The notes beneath the pieces are model-generated. The model ran no database searches. It was not told the DNA's origin and saw only the letters and a program-made list of their open reading frames with translations. This document shows, piece by piece, positions 44,299 through 52,396 of a stretch of 64,000 nt of DNA. Position 1 is the first letter of the stretch. Each line of letters starts with the position of its first letter. Origin of the DNA: Bradyrhizobium sp. Tv2a-2. Its GTDB lineage: Bacteria > Pseudomonadota > Alphaproteobacteria > Rhizobiales > Xanthobacteraceae. The stretch lies in NCBI RefSeq assembly GCF_000472425.1, contig NZ_AXAI01000005.1:186001-250000 (forward strand), given 5' to 3'. The translations under genes and the position numbers were made by a program.

Positions 44299-44985
44299 TC
44301 AGGCGCCGAAACCCAGTCGTCTCAGAACCGCTTCGGTCAATCGTTCGCAGCGACGGCCGGCGAAAGGAAAGGCATCCAGCACGATCGGGCCGATCTCCCT
44401 CTCCACGTTCCGCCGCAACAGAGCGCGGGCGCGATGCACGCGCGTCTTGACCGTTTCGGGCTTGAGGCAGAGCAGCGCCGCGGTCTCTTCCACGGTCATC
44501 TCCTCCATCACGCGCATGATGAAGACCATCCGAAATGGCTCCGGCAACGCATCGATCGCGCGCTCGACGACTTCCTGTACTTGACGTTGCGCCATTGATT
44601 TTTCCGGGTCGCTCGATGCGGCGGGAAACGGAATGATCTCGGCCTCGGGCCTCGTTTGCGACAGCGAATCCAGATCCAGCAACAGCGGCTTGCTGCGCAA
44701 CCGGCCCAATGCCTCGTTCATGGCAATGCGCGACAGCCATGTCGACAGGCTCGACTCCCCGCGAAAGCCGGCAAGATGCGTCAGCGCCCGGACGTAAGCC
44801 TCCTGCACCACATCCTCGGCTTCCGCATCGTTGTGCAGGATGCCGCGGACGATGCGGAACAGCCGGCGATTGTTGGCCTTGAGGATGATGCGGATCGCCG
44901 TCTCGTCGCGGGCCATGGCGCGTCGGACAAGCTCGCTTTCGCTGATCGCGGCAAGTGGTGTGCTGTTGGCTGGTGTCGAACGCAT
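44299..44985 (-). CDS. ECF sigma factor
   Basis: 228 residues. Region 2: RIILKANNRRLFRIVRGILH, NDAEAEDVVQEAYVRAL; region 4: EPFRMVFIMRVMEEMTVEETAALLCLKPETVKTRVHRARALL. The linker is acidic (ETRPEAEIIPFPAASSDPEK). Its C-terminal extension ends with CERLTEAVLRRLGF. A longer frame from 45066 exists, but its own matching promoter at 45017-45044 lies inside that extension, so ATG 44985 is the real start. No anti-sigma gene is adjacent, which is unusual for the ECF class. Confidence 0.9.
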   Translation of the reverse strand: MRSTPANSTPLAAISESELVRRAMARDETAIRIILKANNRRLFRIVRGILHNDAEAEDVVQEAYVRALTHLAGFRGESSLSTWLSRIAMNEALGRLRSKPLLLDLDSLSQTRPEAEIIPFPAASSDPEKSMAQRQVQEVVERAIDALPEPFRMVFIMRVMEEMTVEETAALLCLKPETVKTRVHRARALLRRNVEREIGPIVLDAFPFAGRRCERLTEAVLRRLGFGA

Positions 44986-45016
44986 GGCCTGTCGCCCGGC
45001 TGTACGGCTACAAGAC

Positions 45017-45044
45017 TTGGATGCGATCGGGATCGAAAGGTTCC
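45017..45044 (-). promoter_or_regulatory. autoregulatory ECF-type promoter
   Basis: GGAACCT-N14-CATCCAA on the minus strand, identical in both boxes and spacing to the site at 44263-44290. It lies 32 bases before the sigma start at 44985. A second GGAAC (near 45054) precedes it. Confidence 0.75.
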
Positions 45045-45084
45045 CGAAATTATCCGCCGGTTCCAACCGCGCGCGCGTCCAGGA

Positions 45085-46716
45085 TCACATTACCGGCGAA
45101 AACGACTCCGCCTGCGCCATGCGCCAGACATCGCGAAAGCGGATGTCGTCGGTGCCGTTGATCAGCTCGCCCGGCTGCAGCGTCGGATAGAGCTGTGCGA
45201 AGGTGCAGACTTCAGTGGTCGATGTCCGCTGCGAGAAATGGATTGGCCGCAGTTCCTGCGGATGCTTCAGGCCAGCCGCCCCGAGCAGCTCGGCGAGCGC
45301 GATCAGGGTCGAGTGATGGTAGTTATAGACCCGCTCGATCTTGTGCGGCACGTAGAGCGCGCGGTTGCGGATCGGATCCTGCGTGGTCACGCCGGTCGGG
45401 CAGCGGTCGGTGTGGCAGCTCAGGGACTGGATGCAGCCGAGCGAGAACATGAAACCGCGTGCCGAATTGCACCAATCGGCGCCGATGGCCATGGCGCGCG
45501 CCATGTCGAAGGCGGTCGCGATCTTGCCCGATGCCCCCAGCTTGATGCGGTCGCGGGCATTGATGCCGACCAGCGCATTGTGGACGAAATTGACGCCCTC
45601 GCGCATCGGCATGCCCAGGTGATCCATGAACTCCAGCGGCGCCGCGCCGGTGCCGCCTTCATTGCCGTCGATGACGATGAAGTCGGGATAGATGCCGGTC
45701 TTGAGCATCGCCTTGCAGATGGCGAGGAACTCCCAGGGATGGCCGATGCACATCTTGAAGCCGGCCGGCTTGCCGCCCGCGAGTTTCCGCATGTTGCCGA
45801 CGAACTGCATCATCTCGATCGGGGTCGAGAAGGCGCTGTGGCAGGGCGGCGAGATGCAGTCCTCGCCCATGGTGACGCCGCGGATCTTGGAAATCTCCTC
45901 CGATACCTTGGCTGCCGGCAGCACGCCGCCATGGCCGGGCTTGGCGCCCTGGCTGATCTTGAGCTCGACCATCTTGATCTGGTCGGTGGCCGCGACGCGA
46001 GCGAACTCGTCCGGGTTAAATTTTCCGTCGCGGGTGCGGCAGCCGAAATAGCCGGAGCCGATCTCCCAGATGATGTCGCCGCCCATCTCGGCATGATAGG
46101 GGCTGAAGCCGCCCTCGCCGGTGTCATGGGCGAAGCCGCCCTTCTTGGCGCCGGCATTGAGCGCGCGCACGGCGTTGGGGCTCAAGGCGCCGAAGCTCAT
46201 GGCGGAGATGTTGAACACCGAGGCGGAATACGGCTTGGTGCAATCCGGCCCGCCGATGGTGATGCGGAATTTCTCGTTGGAATGCGCTTTCGGCGCGACC
46301 GAGTGGTGCATCCATTCATAGCCGTTGCGATAGACGTCCTCCTGCGTGCCAAACGGGCGCTTGTCGAGCTGCATCTTGGCGCGCTGATAGACCACGGCGC
46401 GAATGTCGCGCGAGAAGGGCATGCCGTCCTTCTCGCTCTCGAAGAAATACTGCCGCATCTCGGGCCGGATCTCCTCGAGCAAAAAACGCATATGCGCCGA
46501 GATCGGATAGTTGCGCAAAACCGCGTGGCCCTTCTGCGTGAGATCGCGGATGCCGAGCAGCGTGAGCCCCCCGAAGATCAGCAGCGGAATGAGGACGACG
46601 TCGAACGCTTTAGGATTGTGATCGAAGATGCCGATGCCGAGCAGCAGCGCGGTCACCACCGCGCAGATCGTCAACACGATGAAGCGTGGCGAGAACGGAA
46701 GCATCAAGGTTTCCAT
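45085..46716 (-). CDS. FMN-binding glutamate synthase family protein
   Basis: 543 residues. Two N-terminal membrane helices (FIVLTICAVVTALLLGIGIF; VVLIPLLIFGGLTLLGI), then the FMN-binding barrel of the glutamate synthase large subunit: FNISAMSFGALSPNAVRALNAG, VELKISQGAKPGHGGVLPA, IDGNEGGTGAAPLEFMDHLG. The [3Fe-4S] cysteines are found in CIQSLSCHTDRCPTG. It lacks the glutaminase domain, as usual for these standalone forms. The substrate is not known; some related enzymes oxidise or reduce amino or imino acids. It is 100 bases downstream of the ECF region, in the opposite operon sense of a separate unit. Confidence 0.88.
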   Translation of the reverse strand: METLMLPFSPRFIVLTICAVVTALLLGIGIFDHNPKAFDVVLIPLLIFGGLTLLGIRDLTQKGHAVLRNYPISAHMRFLLEEIRPEMRQYFFESEKDGMPFSRDIRAVVYQRAKMQLDKRPFGTQEDVYRNGYEWMHHSVAPKAHSNEKFRITIGGPDCTKPYSASVFNISAMSFGALSPNAVRALNAGAKKGGFAHDTGEGGFSPYHAEMGGDIIWEIGSGYFGCRTRDGKFNPDEFARVAATDQIKMVELKISQGAKPGHGGVLPAAKVSEEISKIRGVTMGEDCISPPCHSAFSTPIEMMQFVGNMRKLAGGKPAGFKMCIGHPWEFLAICKAMLKTGIYPDFIVIDGNEGGTGAAPLEFMDHLGMPMREGVNFVHNALVGINARDRIKLGASGKIATAFDMARAMAIGADWCNSARGFMFSLGCIQSLSCHTDRCPTGVTTQDPIRNRALYVPHKIERVYNYHHSTLIALAELLGAAGLKHPQELRPIHFSQRTSTTEVCTFAQLYPTLQPGELINGTDDIRFRDVWRMAQAESFSPVM

Positions 46717-46938
46717 GGGGCACCCCTCGGCCTTGTCCGGCCCTGGTTTTTGTTATCGGACGCACGCGAGCGCCCGAGCCTACCTGGCATCAGGTTCAAG
46801 CATATGACAACACGTCGCTTTGAAGAAGCTAGCCGTTGCCGCAGGCGGGAATCAATACAGTGGTGCTGCCGGTATTTTGCGATGCAGCGAGAGGGATGGA
46901 GAGCGGACGAAGCGGCTGAGCGTGACCGGCTCAACCGT

Positions 46939-46969
46939 CATGGCCGGGCTTGTCCCGGCCATCCACGTC
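46939..46969. repeat. 31-bp inverted repeat, left copy
   Basis: Perfect reverse complement of 47381-47411. Itself nearly palindromic (ATGGCCGGG...CCCGGCCAT) with the tail CCACGTC. It ends five bases after the stop codon (46975) of the GIY-YIG pseudogene, on the outer side. Confidence 0.9.
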
Positions 46970-46974
46970 GGGAC

Positions 46975-47365
46975 TTAGATGATAGAGTCATATAAGTCGC
47001 TCCATTCGGGATTGGCCGCAATGATCAACCCCACTTTCCAGGCTCGCGACCAGTGCTTGATGTTCTTTTCACGCTGAATGGCGGTTCGGATGTCTTCGTA
47101 CTGTTCGTAGTAGACTTAGAGCGTTTTCGAGCGAAGTGGACACCGGTTCGCGTGAAGAAAACGCGTCAAAACAAGAATCTAGAGCTCCGGTCCTGATTCA
47201 ATCAGAACCGGAAATGCTCTAGTCGTTTGACGGAGTATCTTTTCGTGAATCCAGGGACCAGGCCGTCTCGATGCTCGTGAATGCGACGAACGAGATCGCT
47301 GGTCACCCCACGTAGAGGACGCCATTTGCAGCGCTGGCTAGAATGTAAACGTACGCACCCGCCAT
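46975..47365 (-). pseudogene. broken GIY-YIG nuclease gene
   Basis: In pieces the minus strand encodes a small GIY-YIG nuclease: YVYILASAANGVLYVG (the Y-V-Y..Y-V-G core with the catalytic Tyr), then, after a one-base deletion near 47303, TSDLVRRIHEHRDGLVPGFT and KRYSVKRL, and after a 105-base insertion (47117-47221) VYYEQYEDIRTAIQREKNIK and HWSRAWKVGLIIAANPEWSD, ending LYDSII. Both parts are clearly one gene of about 95 residues; the insertion and the frameshift prevent production. It is enclosed by perfect 31-bp inverted repeats that begin 5 and 15 bases from its ends. Confidence 0.88.
47117..47221. mobile_element. MITE-like insertion in the GIY-YIG gene
   Basis: 105 bases with inverted termini TAGAGCG...ATGCTCTA, placed between two parts of the same gene. 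The outer TA on both sides is what a TA-targeting (IS630/mariner-like) element leaves. It carries no protein. A second element with the same TAGAGCAT end lies at 56066-56116. Confidence 0.65.
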
Positions 47366-47380
47366 GGGTGCATTTTGACC

Positions 47381-47411
47381 GACGTGGATGGCCGGGACAA
47401 GCCCGGCCATG
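47381..47411. repeat. 31-bp inverted repeat, right copy
   Basis: Perfect reverse complement of 46939-46969; starts 15 bases upstream of the GIY-YIG start codon. Together they enclose 411 bases with the pseudogene. Confidence 0.9.
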
Positions 47412-47458
47412 GCCGCGGAGCGAGGATCGACAGGCGAGCTCTTACGCAGCCCGCGCGA

Positions 47459-48232
47459 TCAGCGCTCGACGAACGCCTTCTCGATCACGAAGTGGCCGGG
47501 CTCGGTGTGATTGCCCTCAGTGAAGGCGCGGGCCTCGAACATCTGCTTCAGCTCTTCCAGCATCGCCGGGCTGCCGCACATCATGATGCGGTCGCCTTCG
47601 ACATTGAGCGGCTTTTGCCCGATGTCGTTGAAGAGCTGCTCGGAGGTGATGAGATCGGTGATGCGGCCGCGGTTGCGGAACGGCTCGCGAGTCACCGTCG
47701 GATAATAGGACAGCTTCTCCGAGAGCAGCGGGCCGAACAGCTCGTCCTCGGTCAGCGTCGCCACCAGCTGCTCGCCGAAAGCGAGCTCGTTGACATGGCG
47801 GCAGCCATGCACCAGCACGATCTTCTCGAAGCGCTCGTAGACCTCAGGGTCCTTGATGAGGCTCGCAAACGGCGCGAGACCGGTGCCGGTCGACAGCAGC
47901 AGGAGCCGGTCGCCCGGGATCAGATTGTCGGTGATCAGCGTTCCGGTCGCCTTGCGGCCGACCAAAATGGTGTCGCCTTGCTTGATCCTCTGCAGGCGCG
48001 AGGTCAAAGGACCATCCGCAACCTTGATCGAGAAGAACTCCAGCTCTTCCTCGTGATTGGCGCTAGCCATGCTGTAGGCGCGCAGCAACGGCCGGCCCTC
48101 GACCTCGAGCCCGATCATCGCGAACTGGCCGTTCTGGAAACGGAAGCCGGAGTCGCGAGTGGCCTTGAAGCTGAACAGCGTGTCGGTCCAGTGCTGGACG
48201 GAAAGAACTTTCTCTCGATAGAAGGCGCTCAT
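47459..48232 (-). CDS. fpr: ferredoxin--NADP reductase
   Basis: 257 residues; FAD-binding motif LLRAYSMASA (RxYS), the NADP-binding core LLLLSTGTGLAPFASLIKDP and C-terminal VIEKAFVER as in bacterial Fpr. It transfers electrons between NADP(H) and ferredoxin or flavodoxin. ATG 48232 is preferred over a longer frame (to 48358), whose extra part is not conserved-looking. Monocistronic, transcribed toward the GIY-YIG region. Confidence 0.93.
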   Translation of the reverse strand: MSAFYREKVLSVQHWTDTLFSFKATRDSGFRFQNGQFAMIGLEVEGRPLLRAYSMASANHEEELEFFSIKVADGPLTSRLQRIKQGDTILVGRKATGTLITDNLIPGDRLLLLSTGTGLAPFASLIKDPEVYERFEKIVLVHGCRHVNELAFGEQLVATLTEDELFGPLLSEKLSYYPTVTREPFRNRGRITDLITSEQLFNDIGQKPLNVEGDRIMMCGSPAMLEELKQMFEARAFTEGNHTEPGHFVIEKAFVER

Positions 48233-48506
48233 GGTATGCGATTCTTCCGGCTTGGGTCTCGTTGGAACAAACGGACTGCGTGGCCCCGAGAAGGGCAAAA
48301 CCCCTGAATTTGCGGGAGATTTTCGCGTTTCACTTACGCGATTGCGCGAGATAATCAACCCGCGATGACGCGTAATTGACGTGGTTCAAATGCATGTCGC
48401 TCGATTTGGCAAACGAGTTCGATGCATGCTGCGATGGGCTGGCGAGAGCGGTAATTTCCTTGCCAAGGGACACGCCGATCCGCCACTTAATTTCACGGCA
48501 ACGTTA

Positions 48507-48520
48507 GTTAACCGGTTAAC
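48507..48520. promoter_or_regulatory. perfect palindrome upstream of the ATP-grasp gene
   Basis: GTTAACCGGTTAAC, 14 bases, 14 bases before the ATG at 48535. It could be an operator for a dimeric regulator; none is encoded next to it. Confidence 0.45.
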
Positions 48521-48534
48521 AAGCGAATTTCGAA

Positions 48535-49479
48535 ATGCTCAACAGCCAGCGCATCTTCGTCCAGGCGATCAAGACCTATTGCACCGAGCACGGACTTGCA
48601 GTCGATGTATGCGCCGACGGCTGGCTCATCGTCATGCGGGACGGCGCGCGGCGAAAGCTCGCTTTTGCCTATGATCTCGGGCTCAACAGCGCAGTCGCGC
48701 ACCGGATCGCCAACGACAAATCGGCAACCAGCGACGTGCTGGCGCTCTCGGGTGTCGCGTGCGTTCCGCACACGCTGTTTCTCAACCCCGAGCTCAATGC
48801 CTTCGTCCCGCCACGCGGCTCATGGGAGGCGATGCTTGATTTGCTGCAGCAATCGCCCGGCGGCATTGTCGTCAAGCCGAACGAGGGCACGTCGGGAAAA
48901 TCGGTGTTCTGGGTCACGAGCCGGCCGGCGCTCGAGCTTGCGGTGAAGCGGATTTTTTCTACCCATACGGCGCTTGCCGTCTCGCCCTATCTCGACATCG
49001 AGGACGAGGTGCGCGTCGTCATGCTCGATGGCAAGCCGCTTGTCGTCTATGCGAAGGACCGCCCTGCCGTGACCGGTGACGGTCGGCGCTCGCTGCTGGC
49101 GCTCGCGCTCGAGAGCGTGCCGGCCGCGCGACGCTCGAGCGTGCTGCCCGGCCTGTTCGCCGATTTCGACAGAGCCGCACTCGACGCGATCGTACCGGCC
49201 GGCGAGCGGCGCCTGCTGAACTGGCGCCACAATCTGGAGAGTGGCGCCGAGCCGGCTTTGCTGCAGGAGGGCGGCACGCGGGACGCCTGCGCAGCACTTG
49301 CCGCCGATGCGGCTGAGGCGATCGGCATCCGCTTCGCCTCCGTCGACGTGGTGCGCGCGAACGGAGCCTGGCAGGTGCTGGAGGTCAATTCCGGCGTGAT
49401 GATGGAGGCGCTGAGCAGCAAGCACCCCGAACTCGTACAGGCGACCTACAGCGCCGCACTACGCGAGGTGTTCGCTTAA
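48535..49479 (+). CDS. ATP-grasp ligase (RimK-like)
   Basis: 314 residues. The ATP-grasp elements are visible: GGIVVKPNEGTSGKSVFWV (Lys and Gly-rich loop), EDEVRVVMLDGKPLVVYAKD, RPAVTGDGRRSL (as in cyanophycin-synthetase-like enzymes) and the Mg-binding WQVLEVNSGVMME. The N-terminal 60 residues look like a pre-ATP-grasp domain. Enzymes of this group join a carboxylate to an amine with ATP. The substrate cannot be named. It is convergent with gshA; whether it acts on a glutathione-like peptide is speculation. Confidence 0.8.
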   Translation: MLNSQRIFVQAIKTYCTEHGLAVDVCADGWLIVMRDGARRKLAFAYDLGLNSAVAHRIANDKSATSDVLALSGVACVPHTLFLNPELNAFVPPRGSWEAMLDLLQQSPGGIVVKPNEGTSGKSVFWVTSRPALELAVKRIFSTHTALAVSPYLDIEDEVRVVMLDGKPLVVYAKDRPAVTGDGRRSLLALALESVPAARRSSVLPGLFADFDRAALDAIVPAGERRLLNWRHNLESGAEPALLQEGGTRDACAALAADAAEAIGIRFASVDVVRANGAWQVLEVNSGVMMEALSSKHPELVQATYSAALREVFA

Positions 49480-49516
49480 GGCATCGAGATTGGTTTGAGC
49501 TGATTGCCTCGAGTTG

Positions 49517-49541
49517 CACCTCTCCCCAGCGCGGAGAGGTG
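49517..49541. terminator. hairpin between convergent genes
   Basis: CACCTCTCC and GGAGAGGTG pair perfectly around a seven-base loop, between the stops of the ATP-grasp gene (49479) and gshA (49583). No T-run follows, so its terminator role is tentative; the sequence resembles the CACCTCTCC repeats elsewhere in the window. Confidence 0.45.
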
Positions 49542-49582
49542 AGACCAAAGTTCGCGGCCAAATCGACTTAATCCCAGCAGCC

Positions 49583-50953
49583 TTAAAAGGCGTATTCCGC
49601 ATAGGCCGGCTCGACCGAGCCGCGCCAGGGACCCTCGAATTTCTCCAGCATATCCTCGGCCGGCGTGCGGCCGGAATCGATGATGTGATCGAGCGGCTCG
49701 AGGTGACGGGACTCGTCGCGGCCGAGATGGTCGATGCGGGCGCGCCGGCGCAGCCCGGCATGCGCGAGCGCGAGGCACTCCCTGGCGATCTCGAACAGAT
49801 AGTGGTCCTTGATGCGGGACTTGAAGCCGAGCCGCGGCACGTCATCGCGCAACGCCTGGCGCTCATGCGCATGCCAGTGCTTGGCGATGTCCCAGGCCGC
49901 ATCGAGGCTGACGTCGTCATAGAGCAGGCCGACCCAGAACGCCGGCAGCGCCGGCAACCGGCCCCACGGCGCGCCGTCGGCGCCGCGCATCTCCAGATAG
50001 CGCTTCAGCCGCACCTCCGGGAAAATCGTCGAGAGGTGATTGGCCCAGTCCGACAATGTCGGCCGCTCGCCCGGCATCGCGGGATTCTTGCCCGCGAAGA
50101 AATCACGGAACGAAGTGCCGGAGACGTCGATATAGGCATCGCCGCGCTTCACGAAATACATGGGAACGTCGAGCGCGTAATCGACATAGCGCTCGAACCC
50201 CATGCCGTCCTCGAAAGCGAAAGGCAGCATGCCGGAGCGTGCATTGTCGGTGTCGCGCCAGATCTCGGATCGGAACGACAAAAAGCCGTTGGGCTTGCCC
50301 TCGGTGAAAGGCGAATTCGCAAACAGCGCGGTGGCGACAGGCTGCAGCGCCAGCGACACGCGCAGCTTCTTGACCATGTCGGCTTCCGAGGAGAAGTCGA
50401 GGTTGGTCTGCACAGTGCAGGTCCGGTACATCATGTCGATGCCGAGGGTGCCCACCTTCGGCATGTAATTGGTCATGATCTTGTAGCGGCCCTTGGGCAT
50501 GACCGGGATCTGCGCCCGCGACCAGGAGGGCGTCATGCCGAGGCCGAGAAAGCCGATCCCCAGAGGGGTCGCGATCTCGCGCACCTGCGCAAGATGTGCC
50601 ATCAGCTCGGCCTGGGTCTGATGCACGGTTTCGACCGGCGCGCCCGACAATTCGAACTGTCCGCCCGGCTCCAGCGAGATGGCGCCGCCGCCGGTCACGT
50701 CATGGAGGCCGATGATATTGCCGCGCTCCATGATCGGCTCCCAGCCGAGCAGGAGCTGCATCCCCTCCAGCAGCATGCCGATGCCGTGCGCGCCCTCGTA
50801 AGGCACGGGCTTGTGGCCTTCGAGGGTGAAGGGCGTCTTCTCGTGCTCGGTGCCGATGCGGAACTCGGACGGAGGCTTTTCGCCCGCCTCGAGCCACGCA
50901 ACGAGTTCGTCGCGCGATTGCAGCGGCGTCATGTCGATCTGGTCTCGCGCCAT
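49583..50953 (-). CDS. gshA: glutamate--cysteine ligase (plant/alphaproteobacterial type)
   Basis: First step of glutathione synthesis, 456 residues. Conserved stretches are FRIGTEHEKTPFTLEGHKPVPYEGAHGI, GLHDVTGGGAISLEPGGQFELSGAP and MYRTCTVQTNLDFSSEADMV, those of the class used by plants and alphaproteobacteria (GCS2), not of E. coli GshA. The ATG at 50953 gives MARDQIDMTPLQSRDELV. Monocistronic; its neighbour on one side is a MarR gene in the same direction. Confidence 0.95.
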   Translation of the reverse strand: MARDQIDMTPLQSRDELVAWLEAGEKPPSEFRIGTEHEKTPFTLEGHKPVPYEGAHGIGMLLEGMQLLLGWEPIMERGNIIGLHDVTGGGAISLEPGGQFELSGAPVETVHQTQAELMAHLAQVREIATPLGIGFLGLGMTPSWSRAQIPVMPKGRYKIMTNYMPKVGTLGIDMMYRTCTVQTNLDFSSEADMVKKLRVSLALQPVATALFANSPFTEGKPNGFLSFRSEIWRDTDNARSGMLPFAFEDGMGFERYVDYALDVPMYFVKRGDAYIDVSGTSFRDFFAGKNPAMPGERPTLSDWANHLSTIFPEVRLKRYLEMRGADGAPWGRLPALPAFWVGLLYDDVSLDAAWDIAKHWHAHERQALRDDVPRLGFKSRIKDHYLFEIARECLALAHAGLRRRARIDHLGRDESRHLEPLDHIIDSGRTPAEDMLEKFEGPWRGSVEPAYAEYAF

Positions 50954-51049
50954 ACTAAATCCGGATCCAGGGCGCTTCGATCAATGCGCGCGTTGTCGGG
51001 AATGTCCGCGAAGCTTGCCTTGCGCGAACGCTATTAATCAAAACGGTGC

Positions 51050-51538
51050 TCATCGGACAGGCGCACCCTCGGCCGCCACCGGCGGGGCCATCTCACCGCA
51101 GGAGCAGCCCAGCCGGTCGAGCAGGCCGCATAGCTTTGCCGCATCCGCGTCCGATAGCTTGGAACCGACATATTTCTCGATTGCGGCCGAATAAGCACCC
51201 CACATCCGCTTTTGCAGCTCGCGCCCGGCCTCGGTGATCTCCACGAACTGGCCGCGCTTGTCGACCTTGCATTCGCGCCGTGCCGCCAGCCCCTCCTCGA
51301 CCAGCCGGTCGATCAGCCGCGAGGTCGAATATTGCGGGATCAGCATCTGCCGCTCCAGCTCCACCGGACGCAGCTCGCCAGTCGGCGCACGCGACAGTTC
51401 CAATAGTGCATCGTACCAGGCCAACGGCGGGAAGCCGGCCTTCTTCAAGTCCTGCTCGACGGCGTCCAGCACACGACTCTGCACCCGCACCAGGCGGATC
51501 CAGGCGGCGGTCGCCTCGGTCGATGGTTTGCGCTTCAT
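51050..51538 (-). CDS. MarR family transcriptional regulator
   Basis: 162 residues with a winged-helix core: LARAPTGELRPVELERQMLIP-like segment and QYSTSRLIDRLVEEGLAARR, then the wing VDKRGQFVEITEAGREL. The C-terminus carries a Cys pair (GCSCG) that could be redox- or electrophile-sensing. It is divergent from a GST gene with 148 bases between, in which two repeated half-sites lie. A thiol-reactive ligand with GST as target is plausible. Confidence 0.88.
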   Translation of the reverse strand: MKRKPSTEATAAWIRLVRVQSRVLDAVEQDLKKAGFPPLAWYDALLELSRAPTGELRPVELERQMLIPQYSTSRLIDRLVEEGLAARRECKVDKRGQFVEITEAGRELQKRMWGAYSAAIEKYVGSKLSDADAAKLCGLLDRLGCSCGEMAPPVAAEGAPVR

Positions 51539-51595
51539 GGTCCCGGTCTTAAGGTCGCGTTCTCAGATCCCTGCGCGGCGACTATACCGCACTCA

Positions 51596-51635
51596 ATGCA
51601 TCTGCATCAATCTTGACTATTCCATGCAGCCGCAT
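51596..51635. promoter_or_regulatory. paired MarR-type half-sites
   Basis: ATGCATCTGCAT (51596-51607) and ATGCAGCCGCAT (51624-51635): two imperfect inverted repeats of one pattern, 28 bases centre to centre, between the divergent MarR and GST genes. Fits binding of two MarR dimers. Confidence 0.55.
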
Positions 51636-51686
51636 TTAGTCATGGCCCCGCCACCACCCAAGGACCCAACAGGAGGAAAAAAAACC

Positions 51687-52304
51687 ATGAAGCTTTATTA
51701 CACCCCCGGCGCCTGCTCGCTGTCGCCCCATATCGCTCTCCTGGAAGCAGGTCTGCCCTACGATCTGGTAAAAGTCGACCTCCGCGCCAAGAAACTGGAA
51801 AATGGCGAGGACTTCCTGGCGGTCAATCCCAAGGGCCAGGTGCCTGTGCTTGCCCTCGGCTCCGGCGAGTTGGTCACCGAAGGCCCGGTCATCGTCCAAA
51901 TGATCGCCGACCAGGCCGCCGCCAAGCATCTCGCGCCGGCCCGCGACAGCAAGGAGCGCTACAAATTTCTTGAGTGGCTGAACTTCATCACGACCGAGCT
52001 GCACAAGAACCTCGGCCCGCTGTTCTCGCCCGTGCTCGCCGACGACGCCAAGGCCTTCTTCAAGGACCGCGCGATGAGCAAGTTCAAATATCTCGACGGC
52101 CAGCTCGCCGGCCGCGATTACCTGATGGGCAAGGAATTCACCGTCGCCGACGGCTATCTCTTCACCATGCTGATGTGGGCGACCGACCGTCTCGGTTTCG
52201 ATCTGTCGGGGCTGCCGAACCTGACGGCCTACAAGGCGCGTGTGGCCGCGCGCCCGAAGGTCAAGGAAGCGATGACCAAGGAAGGGCTGTTGAAGGCGGC
52301 GTGA
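51687..52304 (+). CDS. glutathione S-transferase, beta-class
   Basis: 205 residues starting MKLYYTPGACSLSPHIALLEAG, where Cys10 is the mixed-disulfide cysteine of bacterial beta-class GSTs. NPKGQVPVLALGSGELVTEGPVIVQ and the C-terminal FTVADGYLFTMLMWA complete the two domains. AGGAGG lies at 51671-51676, ten bases before the ATG at 51687; the frame can be read from upstream but that part overlaps the MarR promoter. A rho-independent terminator follows at 52328. Likely regulated by the divergent MarR protein. Confidence 0.92.
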   Translation: MKLYYTPGACSLSPHIALLEAGLPYDLVKVDLRAKKLENGEDFLAVNPKGQVPVLALGSGELVTEGPVIVQMIADQAAAKHLAPARDSKERYKFLEWLNFITTELHKNLGPLFSPVLADDAKAFFKDRAMSKFKYLDGQLAGRDYLMGKEFTVADGYLFTMLMWATDRLGFDLSGLPNLTAYKARVAARPKVKEAMTKEGLLKAA

Positions 52305-52327
52305 GATTTTTGCGCTGGCAAACAGCA

Positions 52328-52362
52328 AAAGGCCGGACCGACGTCCGGCCTTTATTTTTTTT
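52328..52362 (+). terminator. rho-independent terminator of the GST gene
   Basis: AAAGGCCGGA and TCCGGCCTTT pair over ten positions with a six-base loop (CCGACG); TTTATTTTTTTTT follows. It is 24 bases after the GST stop, a textbook intrinsic terminator. Confidence 0.92.
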
Positions 52363-52396
52363 CGGAACAGGCATCACGGCCTTCGCCGGGACGACG

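Noticed and set aside
44656..46995. Plus-strand open frame of 779 codons
   Set aside because: Antisense to the sigma factor and glutamate-synthase-like genes, both with recognised motifs.
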